Assembly: GCF_031846305.1 (NCBI RefSeq)
Contig: NZ_JAVRHY010000013.1
Span: forward strand, 17,433 to 81,432
DNA from: Spectribacter acetivorans
GTDB lineage: Bacteria > Pseudomonadota > Gammaproteobacteria > Nevskiales > Salinisphaeraceae
Direction of reading: 5' to 3'
DNA length: 64,000 nucleotides
Shown: piece after piece, positions 1 through 8,369 of the stretch
Layout: every line of letters begins with the position of its first letter
How positions within the stretch are numbered: the stretch's first letter is position 1
Notes under the pieces: generated by a model
Told to the model about the DNA's origin: nothing
Databases searched by the model: none
Seen by the model: the letters and a program-made list of their open reading frames with translations, nothing else
Program-made: the position numbers and the translations under genes

Positions 1-1
1 T

Positions 2-1126
2 CAGATCAGCTACCTGCCGCTGTCGCACATCGCCGAACAGATGTTTTCCATCCACGGTCCGATCACCTTTGGCGGCACCATCTGGTTCGCCCCCAGCCTG
101 GAGGAACTCGGCGCCACGCTCGCCGCCGTGCGCCCGCAGACCTTCTTTGCCGTGCCCCGCGTGTGGGAGAAGATTCAGCATCGCATGCAGGCGGCCGGGG
201 CCGAGGCCTCGCCGGTGCAGAAGAAGATCGTGGCCTGGGCGAAATCGGTGGGCCTGAAGGCCGCGGCGGCGGAGGAGAACGGCGGCAGTCGGCCGCTGCT
301 GTATCCGCTGGCCGAGAAGCTGGTATTCAGCAAGGTCAAGCAGCGACTCGGTCTGGATCGCACCCGCTTCCGGGGTACCGGCGCGGCGCCGATCTCGCGC
401 GAGACCCTGGACTTCTTCGCCGGCCTGGATCTGATGCTCTACGAGGTCTGGGGTCAGAGCGAAACCACCGGGGCCGGCACGCTCAACGTGCCCGGCGAGG
501 TGAAGCGCGGAGCCATCGGCAAGCCCTATCCGGAAACCGAAATCCGCATCGCCGATGACGGCGAGATCCTGATGCGCGGTCCCAGTGTGTTCATGGGCTA
601 TCTCGATAACGAGGAAGCCACCCGCGACACCCTGGATGCGGACGGCTGGCTGCACACCGGCGATGTCGGCCACATCGACGACGACGGTTTCGTGCACATC
701 ACCGATCGCAAGAAGGAGCTGATCATTACCGCCGGCGGCGAGAACATCTCCCCGGCCCATGTCGAGGGCGAGCTCAAGACCATCGGCGTGGTCAGCCAGT
801 GCTGCGTGATCGGCGATCGCCGCAAGTACCTGTCCGCCCTGATCACGCTGGACGAGGAATCCCTGCCGGAAGCCGCGGCTGCGGCCGGCAGCCCGGCAAA
901 GACTGCCGCCGAAGCCGCCGAGTGTGATCGCTTCCGGGCCTGGTTCGACCAGCAGCTGGCCGCGGTCAACGCGCGTCTGGCGCGGGTGCAGACAATCAAG
1001 CACTACCGGCTGCTGGCGGAGGATTTCACCATCGACGGGGGCGAACTGACGCCGACCATGAAGCTCAAGCGCCGGGTGGTCTACGACAAGTACGCCGACC
1101 AGATCGAGGCGCTCTACGCCGACTAG
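2..1126 (+). CDS. Long-chain acyl-CoA synthetase (AMP-forming), 5'-truncated by window edge
   Basis: The reading frame is open from the first bases, so the N-terminus lies outside the window and the ATG at 41 is internal. The visible part reads YLPLSHIAEQ at the edge, then YEVWGQSETTG (adenylate-binding A5 region), DGWLHTGDVG, and the hinge/catalytic-lysine region ITDRKKELIITAGGENISP. These are features of the ANL superfamily, and the YLPLSHIAEQ form resembles the FAA1/bubblegum branch that activates long-chain fatty acids to acyl-CoA with ATP. It converges with the PaaG-like gene with only 3 bp between stops. Substrate length cannot be read from the sequence. Confidence 0.9.
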   Translation, partial: QISYLPLSHIAEQMFSIHGPITFGGTIWFAPSLEELGATLAAVRPQTFFAVPRVWEKIQHRMQAAGAEASPVQKKIVAWAKSVGLKAAAAEENGGSRPLLYPLAEKLVFSKVKQRLGLDRTRFRGTGAAPISRETLDFFAGLDLMLYEVWGQSETTGAGTLNVPGEVKRGAIGKPYPETEIRIADDGEILMRGPSVFMGYLDNEEATRDTLDADGWLHTGDVGHIDDDGFVHITDRKKELIITAGGENISPAHVEGELKTIGVVSQCCVIGDRRKYLSALITLDEESLPEAAAAAGSPAKTAAEAAECDRFRAWFDQQLAAVNARLARVQTIKHYRLLAEDFTIDGGELTPTMKLKRRVVYDKYADQIEALYAD

Positions 1127-1129
1127 CCG

Positions 1130-1924
1130 TCAGCGGCCGCGAAAGGTCGGCGGCCGCTTTTCCATGAAAGCGCTGATGGCCTCGGCGAAGTCCTCGGTGT
1201 GCTGGCAGGCATCCTGGTAATCGGCTTCGCCGGCCATCTGGCCGGCGAGGCTGTCCCCCGCGCCGGCGTCGACCAGTTGCCGCGTCCAGGCCAGTGCCTG
1301 CGTGGGGCGGGCCGCCAGTGACGCCGCCAGCGACATCGAGGTGTCCTCCAGCTCGGCGTCGTCCACCACCTGCCAGATCAGGCCCCAGCGCTCGGCGCGT
1401 TCGGCGTCGATCACCTCGCCGGTGAGCATGGCACCCAGGGCCTTGGCCCTTCCGGCCAGCCGCGGCAGCAGATAAGTGGCCCCGGCATCCGGTACCAGGC
1501 CGATGCTGCTGAAGATCATCTGGAAAGCGCCGGCCCGGCCGGCTACCACCATGTCCACTGCCAGCGCCAGGCTGCAGCCGGCGCCGGCCGCGAGGCCCTG
1601 TACCGCCGACACCACCGGCATGTCCAGCCCGCGCAGCTTCTCGATCAGCGGGTTGTAGTGCACCCGTAGCGGGTCGCCCAGCTTGAAGTCGCCGCGGGTC
1701 ATGCCGCTGCCCACGCCTTCCTTGAGGTCGGCGCCGCTGGAGAAGGCGCGGCCGTTGGCGCGCAGCAGCACCGCCCGGGCGTTGTCGTCGGCCTCGGCGG
1801 CATCCAGTGCCCGGGGCAGTTCCCGCAGCATGGCCTGATTGAGGGCGTTGAGCTGGTCGGGCCGGTTCAGGGTGATGACGGCCACGCCGTCGCGGACGGT
1901 GGTGTCGAGTGTCTCGTATTGCAT
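1130..1924 (-). CDS. Enoyl-CoA hydratase/isomerase, PaaG-like
   Basis: Crotonase-fold protein of 264 residues. The oxyanion-hole segment AFSSGADLKEG and a second glycine-rich loop (GLAAGAGCSLALA) are present. The stretch around FSSIGLVPDAGATYLLPRLAG and the following GLIWQVVDD match PaaG (1,2-epoxyphenylacetyl-CoA isomerase) more closely than FadB-type hydratases. The start at 1924 (MQYETLD) has GGAAG about 6 bases upstream; a longer frame to 2041 runs into the neighbour and is unlikely. It lies 19 bp after the acyl-CoA dehydrogenase, so is probably the third gene of the tetR operon. A role in unsaturated fatty acyl-CoA or aromatic acyl-CoA oxidation fits; the substrate is unknown. Confidence 0.85.
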   Translation of the reverse strand: MQYETLDTTVRDGVAVITLNRPDQLNALNQAMLRELPRALDAAEADDNARAVLLRANGRAFSSGADLKEGVGSGMTRGDFKLGDPLRVHYNPLIEKLRGLDMPVVSAVQGLAAGAGCSLALAVDMVVAGRAGAFQMIFSSIGLVPDAGATYLLPRLAGRAKALGAMLTGEVIDAERAERWGLIWQVVDDAELEDTSMSLAASLAARPTQALAWTRQLVDAGAGDSLAGQMAGEADYQDACQHTEDFAEAISAFMEKRPPTFRGR

Positions 1925-1943
1925 GGTGGCTTCCGGTGGAGGG

Positions 1944-3632
1944 TCAGGCGGGCCGTGCCCGTTCGACGATGGCGCGTTGATCGAGGCCTTCCGGCAGCGT
2001 GCCGTAGGCCAGATAGCTCTGTTCGCCCAGTCTGCCGGCACAGAAGGCCTTTGCCACCGGCTCGTTGCCGGCGCGGATCAGGAGCGAGGCCTGCAGGCCC
2101 AGGGCCAGGTCTTCGGTGAACCGCCGCGCTCGGGGTTCGAGGTCGGCGGGCCGTTCGAACTGTGCCAGCAGGCGGGCGAGATGGGCGTCGAATGCCGGAT
2201 GCTGGCCGCGCGAGGCGCGAAGTTCGGCGATCACCGCCTCGACCGATTCGGCATCCCGGCTCATCGCTCGCAGCACGTCCAGGCACTGGACATTGCCCGA
2301 GCCCTCCCAGATGGAATTGAGCGGCGACTGCCGGAACAGCCGCGGCATGATGGTTTCTTCCACGTAGCCGGCGCCACCCAGGCATTCCTGGGCCTCGTTG
2401 ACCTGCGCGGGGGTGCGCTTGCAGATCCAGTATTTGCCTACCGGGGTGGCCAGGCGGGCGAACGCCTTTTCCGTCTCGTCGCCGTTGGCCGCGGCGCCGA
2501 ATGCCCGCGCCAGCCGCAATGACAGCGCCAGGGCGGCTTCCGATTCCAGCGCCAGATCGGCCAGCACGTTGGTCATCAGCGGCTGTTCGATCAGGGGGCG
2601 GCCGAAGGCTTCGCGATGGGCGCAGTGGTGAATCGCCTGGGCGGTGGCCTGGCGCATCAGCCCGGCCGAGCCGACCATACAGTCCAGCCGGGTCTGGCCG
2701 ACCATCTCGATGATGGTGGGCACGCCCCGGCCCTCGGCCCCGATCATCCAGCCGAAGGCGCCGCGGAATTCGACTTCGGACGAGGCGTTGGAGCGGTCCC
2801 CCAGCTTGTCCTTGAGCCGCTGGATGTGGATGGCATTGCGGACGCCTTCCGGACGCCACTTGGGCAGCAGGAAGCAGGACAGCCCGCCCTCGCTGTAGGC
2901 CAGCACCAGAAAACCGTCGCACATGGGCGCCGAGAAGAACCATTTGTGGCCCACCAGCTCGTATTCGCGGCCGGGTCCCGGTGTGCCCAGCGGGGTGGCG
3001 CGGGTGGTATTGGCGCGCACGTCGGAACCACCCTGTTTCTCGGTCATGCCCATGCCGATCGTCAGCCCCGTCTTTTGCTCGAACGGGCGGCAGCTCGGGT
3101 CGTAATCCGGTGCCAGAATGCCCGGCAGCCATTGTTCGGCCACATCCGGCTGATGCTTCAGCGCCGGGACCGCGGCGTGGGTCATGGTGATGGGGCACAT
3201 GGTCCCGGACTCGAACTGGTTGTGCAGGTAGGCCAGGGCCGAGCGGACTACCTGCGCGCCGTCGCGGTCGGCCGTCCAGGTCAGGCTGTGCAGGCCGTGT
3301 TCCCGGGCCAGTTGCATCGAGCGGTGATAGGCGGGATGGAACTCGACTTCGTCGATGCGGTGGCCGTAGCGATCGAAGGCCCGGAGCTTCGGCGGGTTCT
3401 CGTTGGCCTGGAACCCGATGTCCAGCAACTCCTCACCGCAGATGGCCCCGAAGCGGCGCAGTTGTTCGTCGCCCCAGCCGCCGCCCTCGCGAGCCAGGGC
3501 GTCCACAAGGGCCTGGTCGCCGGTATAGGCGTTGGCGCCGGTCAGCGGGGGCGGCTGGTTGGTGACGTCGTGGGTGGGATGGGTAATGTCGGGCCATTCG
3601 GCGCCGTGGTCGATCGGATCGGGATGGCTCAT
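1944..3632 (-). CDS. AidB-like acyl-CoA dehydrogenase
   Basis: Flavoprotein of 562 residues, longer than ordinary acyl-CoA dehydrogenases (about 380) and close to AidB (about 540). It shows MTEKQGGSDVRANTT in the middle domain and HKWFFSAPMCDGFLVLA, both typical of the AidB branch, plus a helical C-terminal FAD-binding region (AFGRPLIEQPLM, ECLGGAGYVEE). The ATG at 3632 overlaps the tetR stop as ATGA and has GGAG upstream, so translation is probably coupled; an ATG at 3665 is less likely. AidB in E. coli is a damage-response protein with weak isovaleryl-CoA dehydrogenase activity. Here the neighbours (TetR, PaaG-like hydratase, acyl-CoA synthetase) favour a catabolic role. Confidence 0.85.
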   Translation of the reverse strand: MSHPDPIDHGAEWPDITHPTHDVTNQPPPLTGANAYTGDQALVDALAREGGGWGDEQLRRFGAICGEELLDIGFQANENPPKLRAFDRYGHRIDEVEFHPAYHRSMQLAREHGLHSLTWTADRDGAQVVRSALAYLHNQFESGTMCPITMTHAAVPALKHQPDVAEQWLPGILAPDYDPSCRPFEQKTGLTIGMGMTEKQGGSDVRANTTRATPLGTPGPGREYELVGHKWFFSAPMCDGFLVLAYSEGGLSCFLLPKWRPEGVRNAIHIQRLKDKLGDRSNASSEVEFRGAFGWMIGAEGRGVPTIIEMVGQTRLDCMVGSAGLMRQATAQAIHHCAHREAFGRPLIEQPLMTNVLADLALESEAALALSLRLARAFGAAANGDETEKAFARLATPVGKYWICKRTPAQVNEAQECLGGAGYVEETIMPRLFRQSPLNSIWEGSGNVQCLDVLRAMSRDAESVEAVIAELRASRGQHPAFDAHLARLLAQFERPADLEPRARRFTEDLALGLQASLLIRAGNEPVAKAFCAGRLGEQSYLAYGTLPEGLDQRAIVERARPA

Positions 3633-4279
3633 GGGTGGCTCCGTGCCGAGACCGCGCGCAGGCACAGTGCTACGGTCTGCTGGGTGAATTCGTTGACCGG
3701 TAACGCCGGCGGGTCGGCGGCCTGTGGCGATAGCGGACCGACCAGTGTTTCCGCCAGCATGCCCACCAGGGCGGTGGCGCTGAGGTCGGGCGATTGCGGC
3801 GGAAATGCCGCCTGCCGGATGCCGTCACCGACCAGGTCCGCCAGGATCGCCGCATAGGTACGCCGGAACACCAGCCGTTCGGCCTCCACCAGCGGGTCGA
3901 CCGGCTCGGCGAGCAGGGCATAGGCCAGGCGCGGCGCCGCTAGCGCTCGCTGAATGAAGGTCTCGGCGACGCGCTGCAGGCGGATGGCGGCACTATCAGG
4001 CCCACCGGCGGCGGCCGCAACGGCATCGACTTCCTGCCCGGCCACGCGCTGGAACACGGTGGCGAACAGCTCCGCCTTGGACGGGAAATGCCGGTAGATG
4101 GTGCCGGTGGCCACGCCGGCATCGGCCGCCACGATCTGCATCTGGGCCGCCTGATAACCGCCCGCGGCAATTCGCTGCCGCGCGGCCTGCAGAATGGCGG
4201 CCCGAGTGCTGGCCCGGCGCGACCTGATGAGATTGGTTTCTCGGTAGGCGATGGCAGTGGTTCGGCTTGGACTGCCCAA
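3629..4279 (-). CDS. TetR family transcriptional regulator
   Basis: A 216-residue protein with the N-terminal TetR helix-turn-helix (AAILQAARQRIAAGGY ... VATGTIYRHFPSKAELF, about residues 28-75) and a helical ligand-binding C-terminal domain. The best start is a TTG at 4279, because an in-frame stop lies 7 codons upstream and no ATG or GTG precedes the HTH; there is no clear ribosome-binding site, so the true start is uncertain. It is first in a probable operon with the AidB-like and PaaG-like genes. An inverted repeat just upstream suggests autoregulation, probably with an acyl-CoA-type effector (inference). Confidence 0.85.
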   Translation of the reverse strand: MGSPSRTTAIAYRETNLIRSRRASTRAAILQAARQRIAAGGYQAAQMQIVAADAGVATGTIYRHFPSKAELFATVFQRVAGQEVDAVAAAAGGPDSAAIRLQRVAETFIQRALAAPRLAYALLAEPVDPLVEAERLVFRRTYAAILADLVGDGIRQAAFPPQSPDLSATALVGMLAETLVGPLSPQAADPPALPVNEFTQQTVALCLRAVSARSHP

Positions 4280-4280
4280 G

Positions 4281-4310
4281 AAGTGAACCGGGATTCACAT
4301 CACCTGTCAA
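4281..4310 (-). promoter_or_regulatory. Candidate tetR-operon promoter with embedded operator
   Basis: On the minus strand a perfect -35 box TTGACA (4310-4305) is followed after 17 bp by TTCACT (4287-4282, 3 of 6 matches to -10). Between and over the -10 lies the inverted repeat GTGAA-N6-TTCAC (4283-4298). A repeat in this position is a typical site for a TetR autorepressor. The implied transcript starts at or inside the TTG start codon, so mRNA may be nearly leaderless or the start codon misjudged. Confidence 0.5.
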
Positions 4311-4311
4311 G

Positions 4312-4342
4312 CCGGCCGTGACAAGCGGATTGCCACGGCCGG
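4312..4342 (-). terminator. Hairpin after the CSLREA exoprotein gene
   Basis: Perfect 9-bp stem CCGGCCGTG / CACGGCCGG with a 13-base loop, 8 bp after the stop of the minus-strand exoprotein gene. No T-run follows in either direction, so it may be a weak terminator, an mRNA 3'-end stabiliser or a spacer hairpin. Confidence 0.35.
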
Positions 4343-4349
4343 ATGGGAT

Positions 4350-4595
4350 CTACAGGTTGATCAGGATGCCGGGCCCGAACACTGGCAGACCCTGGCCGAC
4401 GACCACGCTGTCGGTGCTGCCGGCGGCTTCCAGTTCCAACAGCCGGAAACGGACATCACCCTGAATCGCCGGATCGCCGAAGAAGATCGGGTCCGGCGGC
4501 GGAATTTCGTCGCCTTCGCTGCAGGCGCTCAGCCCCACGGCCACCAGCACCGCCAGCATCAGCCAGCCGTGGCGGCCGCGCCGACGGCGGACCAT
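4350..4595 (-). other. Internal lipoprotein-like segment at the 3' end of the exoprotein gene
   Basis: In the same frame, the Met at residue 902 of the exoprotein begins MVRRRRGRHGWLMLAVLVAV followed by GLSAC: a basic n-region, a hydrophobic core and a lipobox, then an acidic/proline stretch starting SEGDEIPPP. Read alone it is a textbook 81-residue lipoprotein precursor. No good ribosome-binding site precedes the internal ATG, so independent translation is unproven. It may be a fused former gene or an unusual C-terminal sorting signal. Confidence 0.3.
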
Positions 4596-7298
4596 CACCA
4601 GCAGGCCGGCCAGCAGGCCGCCGGCCATCAGCGGGGCATCGACCTGCCAGTTCTGCACCAGCGGGTCGTCGACCGGCTCTTCCGGCTCCGGCAGGGCGCG
4701 CAGCACGACCAGCAGGCTTTCGCTTTCGCCCGCGTCGAATACTCGCCCGGCGCCGCCGTCGAACTGGAACTGGGTGCCGGTTCCGTCACCGGTGCCAACC
4801 ACGTCCGTTTCGTTGTCATCGAGGATGCCGTTGCCGTTCTCGTCCACGACGATCTCGAATTCCAGCGGCGCATCCAGGTCACGCAGTCGCAGCCCGATCA
4901 GTGCCTCGACCCCGCTGTTGAGCAACATGTCCGCGCGGAATCCGCTCAGGGTGACATCGTCGTCGCCGGTGTTCTCCAGGCGGAAGGCCAGCACCAGCAG
5001 GTCGCTGTCGAGGGTGGCGTTCACCGCCTCGGGGGCGGTGTTGGTGACGGTCAGACGCGGGGCGTCCGCGCGTTCGAAGGCGCCGCTGTCGCAGGGCGTA
5101 ATGCGCTCTGCATCGCGCTGGTCGCGCAGGTTGACGGCCGGGTCGTTGCACAGCGCGTCGGCACCGGCGTCGACGGCGGGAGAGTCCGCCTGCAGCGGGT
5201 GGGTGGTGGTGGGGCCGCCGAACAGCTGGAGGTCGTCGAGGCTATCCGCGCCCGTGGTGACGGTATTGGCGTCGACCTCGACGGCATCGGCCACGAAGTC
5301 GTTGCCCTCGCCATCGGCGCTGTTGCCAGTGACCAGGCTGCTGGCCAGCGCGATGTCCGGCGTGGGTGTCGCGCCCACGGCCAAACCACCACCATCGCCG
5401 GCGGCGCGATTCTGCGCGACCGTGCTGAAACGCAGCTGGCTGCTGCCGCCGCTGATCTGATAGACGCCGCCGCCATCGCTGACCGTGGCTTGGTTGCCCG
5501 AGATGGTGCTGTTGGTCACCACCAGCGTGCTGTTGCCGCCGTTCCAGAGGCCGCCGCCCTGGCTGGCTGAATTGAAGGCCACCACCGAGTCGTCGATGCG
5601 GGCGGTGCCGCCGCTGACATGCAGCCCGCCGCCGTTGCCGGGGTTGCTGCCGGTCATGTTGCCGTCGGCTTCATCATCGCCGCCCAGGGTGACCTGATTT
5701 AGCTGCAGGTTGCCGCCGGTCATTTCGATCGCCGCGCCGGCCCGTTCGGCGGTGTTGCGGAACAGTTCGGTTCGGGTCAGCGTGACGTCGGCACCGGCGT
5801 TGAACAGGGCGCCGCCGGAGCCGCTTTCCCCGTCCGCCGCGTTGTTGCGCAGGCGGGAATTGCTCCAGTCGAGACTGCCGCTGGCCAGATAGACACCCGC
5901 GCCGCCCTGACCGACATCCGCGCCGGCCGCGCCATTGCTGGTGACGTCGATCTGACTGCCCGTCAAGGTGCCGCCGTCGCTCCAGATGGCGCCGCCGGCG
6001 ATGGCAGCGCCGTTGCCGCGCAGGGACACGGTGTCCAGCGCCACGGTGCTGGCACCATCCACGTAGATGCCGCCGCCACGCAGTGTGCGGATATTGCTGC
6101 CGTCTTCTGGATCGGGCTGCAGCCCGTTGTTGGCGAAGGCGACGCGGCTGGCGCTGAACGACGCGCCGTCGAACAGGGCGAGCGTGCCGCCGTTACGCGC
6201 CGCATAGTTGGCATTGAGAATGCTGCCGTTGATCTGGATGCTGCCGCCGCGGCTGAGGATGCCGCCGCCGTCTCCGTTCTCGCCGGACGCGTCGCCGTCG
6301 GTGATGGTGCTTTCGACGATTTCGATGGCGCCGCCATCGTTGTAGATATTGCCACCACCCTCGCCTTCGGCATCGTGGCTGGTCAGATTGGACGCGGTGA
6401 TCGTCAGCGTGCCGCTGCCGCCCAGCCAGATACCGCCACCGTTGCCGGTGGCCAGGTTGTTATTGATGTTGGCATCTTCCTGCAGCACCCCACCGTTGGG
6501 CAGATGCAGGCCGCCGCCGTCGGCGGGGTCGAAGCCCTCGCTGTCGCCATCCTCGTCACGCTCGCCGGCCACGTTACGGGTGATGAAACCGCCCGAGAAT
6601 TGCACGTTGCCGGGTGCGCCGGAGCCGTCGGCGATGGCGCCGCCGGCACGATAGGCGGTGTTGTTGTTGAGGCTGCTGCCACTGGCGTTCAGGCTGCCGC
6701 CGACATCGATATAGACGGCGCCCCCGGCTCCGGTACCCGCGGCAGTGCCCGTGGCCAGCCCGTTGACGATATTCACGCTTTCCAGAGTCAGCGCAGCGCG
6801 GGCGATGATGTTGCCGCCGTTGGCAGTGGTTGCCCGGCCGCCGGCGAGATTGACCCGCTGCAGGGTCAGGGGCGTGTCCAGTTCGAGCACTCGGTGATCG
6901 GCATCGTTTTCGGCCAGGGCATCCAGGAGAACCCGGGGTTGATCGCTGTCGATGTCGGGATCGCCGCCGTCGATGGTCAGCGCGTTGCCGCCAGCATCGT
7001 TGACTGCCAGCGCCATCGTGGGCAGTTCCAGCGTGTTGCCGGCCAGGCCGCTGGCGAAGGTGATGATGTCGTCGCCCGGCGTGCCGTCAGCCGGGCAGTC
7101 CTCGTTATCGACCGCATTGGCATTGGCGTTGTCCAGCGCCTCCCGCAGGGTGCAGTCGCCGTCCGCGGCCACCGTGTCGTCGAGCACGGTGACTTCATAG
7201 GTTGCGGCCTGGGCAAGGGGCAGGACCAGCATCAGCACGCCGGCACCGGCCAGGCGCAGCCAGGGGCTGCGCACACTCGAAAGGGTCAGCATCATCAT
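4350..7298 (-). CDS. Secreted parallel beta-helix protein (CSLREA / choice-of-anchor Q type)
   Basis: A 982-residue exported protein. The start at 7298 (MMMLTLSSV) has GAGGA upstream and gives a signal peptide (LRLAGAGVLMLVLPLAQA). After the signal come a CSLREA-type segment (DGDCTLREALDNAN) and about 600 residues of Gly/Asn-rich repeats with recurring GGGI, GGAI and GGAVY turns, as in right-handed beta-helix polymorphic surface proteins. Near residue 730 is an anchor-Q motif (FGGPTTTHPLQADSPAVDAG ... CDSGAFE), then a beta-sandwich-like region. The last 100 residues are odd: a hydrophobic segment, RRRR, and a second signal-like segment with lipobox LSAC (Cys926). Function is unknown; adhesion or surface display is plausible. 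Confidence 0.8.
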   Translation of the reverse strand: MMMLTLSSVRSPWLRLAGAGVLMLVLPLAQAATYEVTVLDDTVAADGDCTLREALDNANANAVDNEDCPADGTPGDDIITFASGLAGNTLELPTMALAVNDAGGNALTIDGGDPDIDSDQPRVLLDALAENDADHRVLELDTPLTLQRVNLAGGRATTANGGNIIARAALTLESVNIVNGLATGTAAGTGAGGAVYIDVGGSLNASGSSLNNNTAYRAGGAIADGSGAPGNVQFSGGFITRNVAGERDEDGDSEGFDPADGGGLHLPNGGVLQEDANINNNLATGNGGGIWLGGSGTLTITASNLTSHDAEGEGGGNIYNDGGAIEIVESTITDGDASGENGDGGGILSRGGSIQINGSILNANYAARNGGTLALFDGASFSASRVAFANNGLQPDPEDGSNIRTLRGGGIYVDGASTVALDTVSLRGNGAAIAGGAIWSDGGTLTGSQIDVTSNGAAGADVGQGGAGVYLASGSLDWSNSRLRNNAADGESGSGGALFNAGADVTLTRTELFRNTAERAGAAIEMTGGNLQLNQVTLGGDDEADGNMTGSNPGNGGGLHVSGGTARIDDSVVAFNSASQGGGLWNGGNSTLVVTNSTISGNQATVSDGGGVYQISGGSSQLRFSTVAQNRAAGDGGGLAVGATPTPDIALASSLVTGNSADGEGNDFVADAVEVDANTVTTGADSLDDLQLFGGPTTTHPLQADSPAVDAGADALCNDPAVNLRDQRDAERITPCDSGAFERADAPRLTVTNTAPEAVNATLDSDLLVLAFRLENTGDDDVTLSGFRADMLLNSGVEALIGLRLRDLDAPLEFEIVVDENGNGILDDNETDVVGTGDGTGTQFQFDGGAGRVFDAGESESLLVVLRALPEPEEPVDDPLVQNWQVDAPLMAGGLLAGLLVMVRRRRGRHGWLMLAVLVAVGLSACSEGDEIPPPDPIFFGDPAIQGDVRFRLLELEAAGSTDSVVVGQGLPVFGPGILINL

Positions 7299-7479
7299 CA
7301 ATCCTCGTTGTGCCGTGCCGGGCGGCGAACGGCCAGTCGAAAGCGCGTGATCGTAACATTGTGACGGGCTTGGACAGCGGCTCGCGCCAGTGGTGCGGCG
7401 CGGGTTAGAGTCGGTATCACACAACTGGCGGCATCAGGCCGGTGCCGACGGTCCCGATACGCCACCGAAGGGGATGTTC

Positions 7480-8253
7480 ATGGTGACAGCCGCTACAACC
7501 AACCAGGATGTCCGTCGCCAGGTCAGCGACGCCGAGTGGGAACGCCGGGTGGACCTGGCCGCCTGCTACCGGCTGGTGGCCATGTTCGGCTGGGATGATC
7601 TGGTGTTCACGCACATTTCGGCCCGGGTGCCCGGGCCCGAGCACCATTTCCTGATCAACCCCTACGGCATGTTCTTCGAGGAGATTACCGCCAGCTCGCT
7701 GGTCAAGATCGACGCCGAGGGCAACAAGGTGATGGACTCGCCCTACGACACCAACCCGGCCGGGTTCACCATTCACAGCGCCATCCACGCCGCCCGCGAG
7801 GACGCGCTCTGTGTGCTGCACCTGCACACCCGCAACGGCATCGCCGTGTCGGTTCAGGACGAAGGCCTGCGGGCCTATTCGCAGCAGTCGCTGTTTCCGC
7901 TGGCCTCGCTGGGGTATCACGACTACGAGGGCGTGGCCCTCAACGAGGACGAAAAGCCGCGACTGGTGGCCGACTTGGGCGATGCCAACAATCTGATCCT
8001 GCGCAACCACGGGCTGCTGACCGTGGGCGAGACAGTGGCCGACGCCTTTCTGGCCATGTACCTGCTGGAGAGCGCCTGCCAGATACAGGTGCTGGCGCAG
8101 AGCACCGGTCAGACCCTGCGGGAAGTGCCCGATCCGATCGTGGCCGGCATCAAGCAGCAGGCGGACAAGGTCACGCGCGGGCTGGGCGGCAAGCTTGCCT
8201 GGCCGGGTCTGCTGCGCAAGCTAGATCGGCGCGACCCGTCGTTCAGGGACTGA
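7480..8253 (+). CDS. Class II aldolase/adducin family protein
   Basis: A 257-residue protein of the class II aldolase/adducin fold. Metal-ligand histidines are visible in HLHTRNG and in LRNHGLLTVGE, with the early segment DLVFTHISARVPG typical of this group. The ATG at 7480 is chosen because AAGGGG lies 6 bases upstream; the ATG at 7474 directly abuts it. The gene is divergent from the beta-helix gene and alone on its strand. Family members include fuculose- and ribulose-phosphate aldolases or epimerases and many uncharacterised proteins; the substrate cannot be assigned. Confidence 0.85.
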   Translation: MVTAATTNQDVRRQVSDAEWERRVDLAACYRLVAMFGWDDLVFTHISARVPGPEHHFLINPYGMFFEEITASSLVKIDAEGNKVMDSPYDTNPAGFTIHSAIHAAREDALCVLHLHTRNGIAVSVQDEGLRAYSQQSLFPLASLGYHDYEGVALNEDEKPRLVADLGDANNLILRNHGLLTVGETVADAFLAMYLLESACQIQVLAQSTGQTLREVPDPIVAGIKQQADKVTRGLGGKLAWPGLLRKLDRRDPSFRD

Positions 8254-8272
8254 GCCGGCCGGACGCCGCCCA

Positions 8273-8297
8273 CAAAAAAGCCGACCCGCAGGTCGGC
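8273..8297 (-). terminator. Rho-independent terminator of murB
   Basis: Perfect 7-bp stem GCCGACC / GGTCGGC with loop CGCA (8280-8297). Read on the minus strand it is followed by a run of six T. It lies about 72 bp beyond the murB stop. On the plus strand no T-run follows, so it serves murB rather than the aldolase gene. Nothing else is seen between the two convergent genes (8254-8369). Confidence 0.85.
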
Positions 8298-8369
8298 TCG
8301 CGACACGGGGCATACCCCCGAAGCCGCTGTCGAGTTCATAATTTGCCAGCGTCAGATGACAACTTTATT

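Noticed and set aside
2616..3857. 413-codon plus-strand frame opposite the AidB-like gene
   Set aside because: Complementary shadow of a well supported acyl-CoA dehydrogenase; no family motifs in its translation.
5400..6760. Repetitive GC-rich pattern that at first looked like a tandem or CRISPR-like array
   Set aside because: It is the coding sequence of degenerate beta-helix repeats; unit lengths vary and no identical repeats with unique spacers exist.
4569..7364. Plus-strand frames of 333 and 329 codons opposite the beta-helix exoprotein
   Set aside because: Their Gly/Ala/Val-rich text is only the complement of the Gly/Asn repeats; no start signals.
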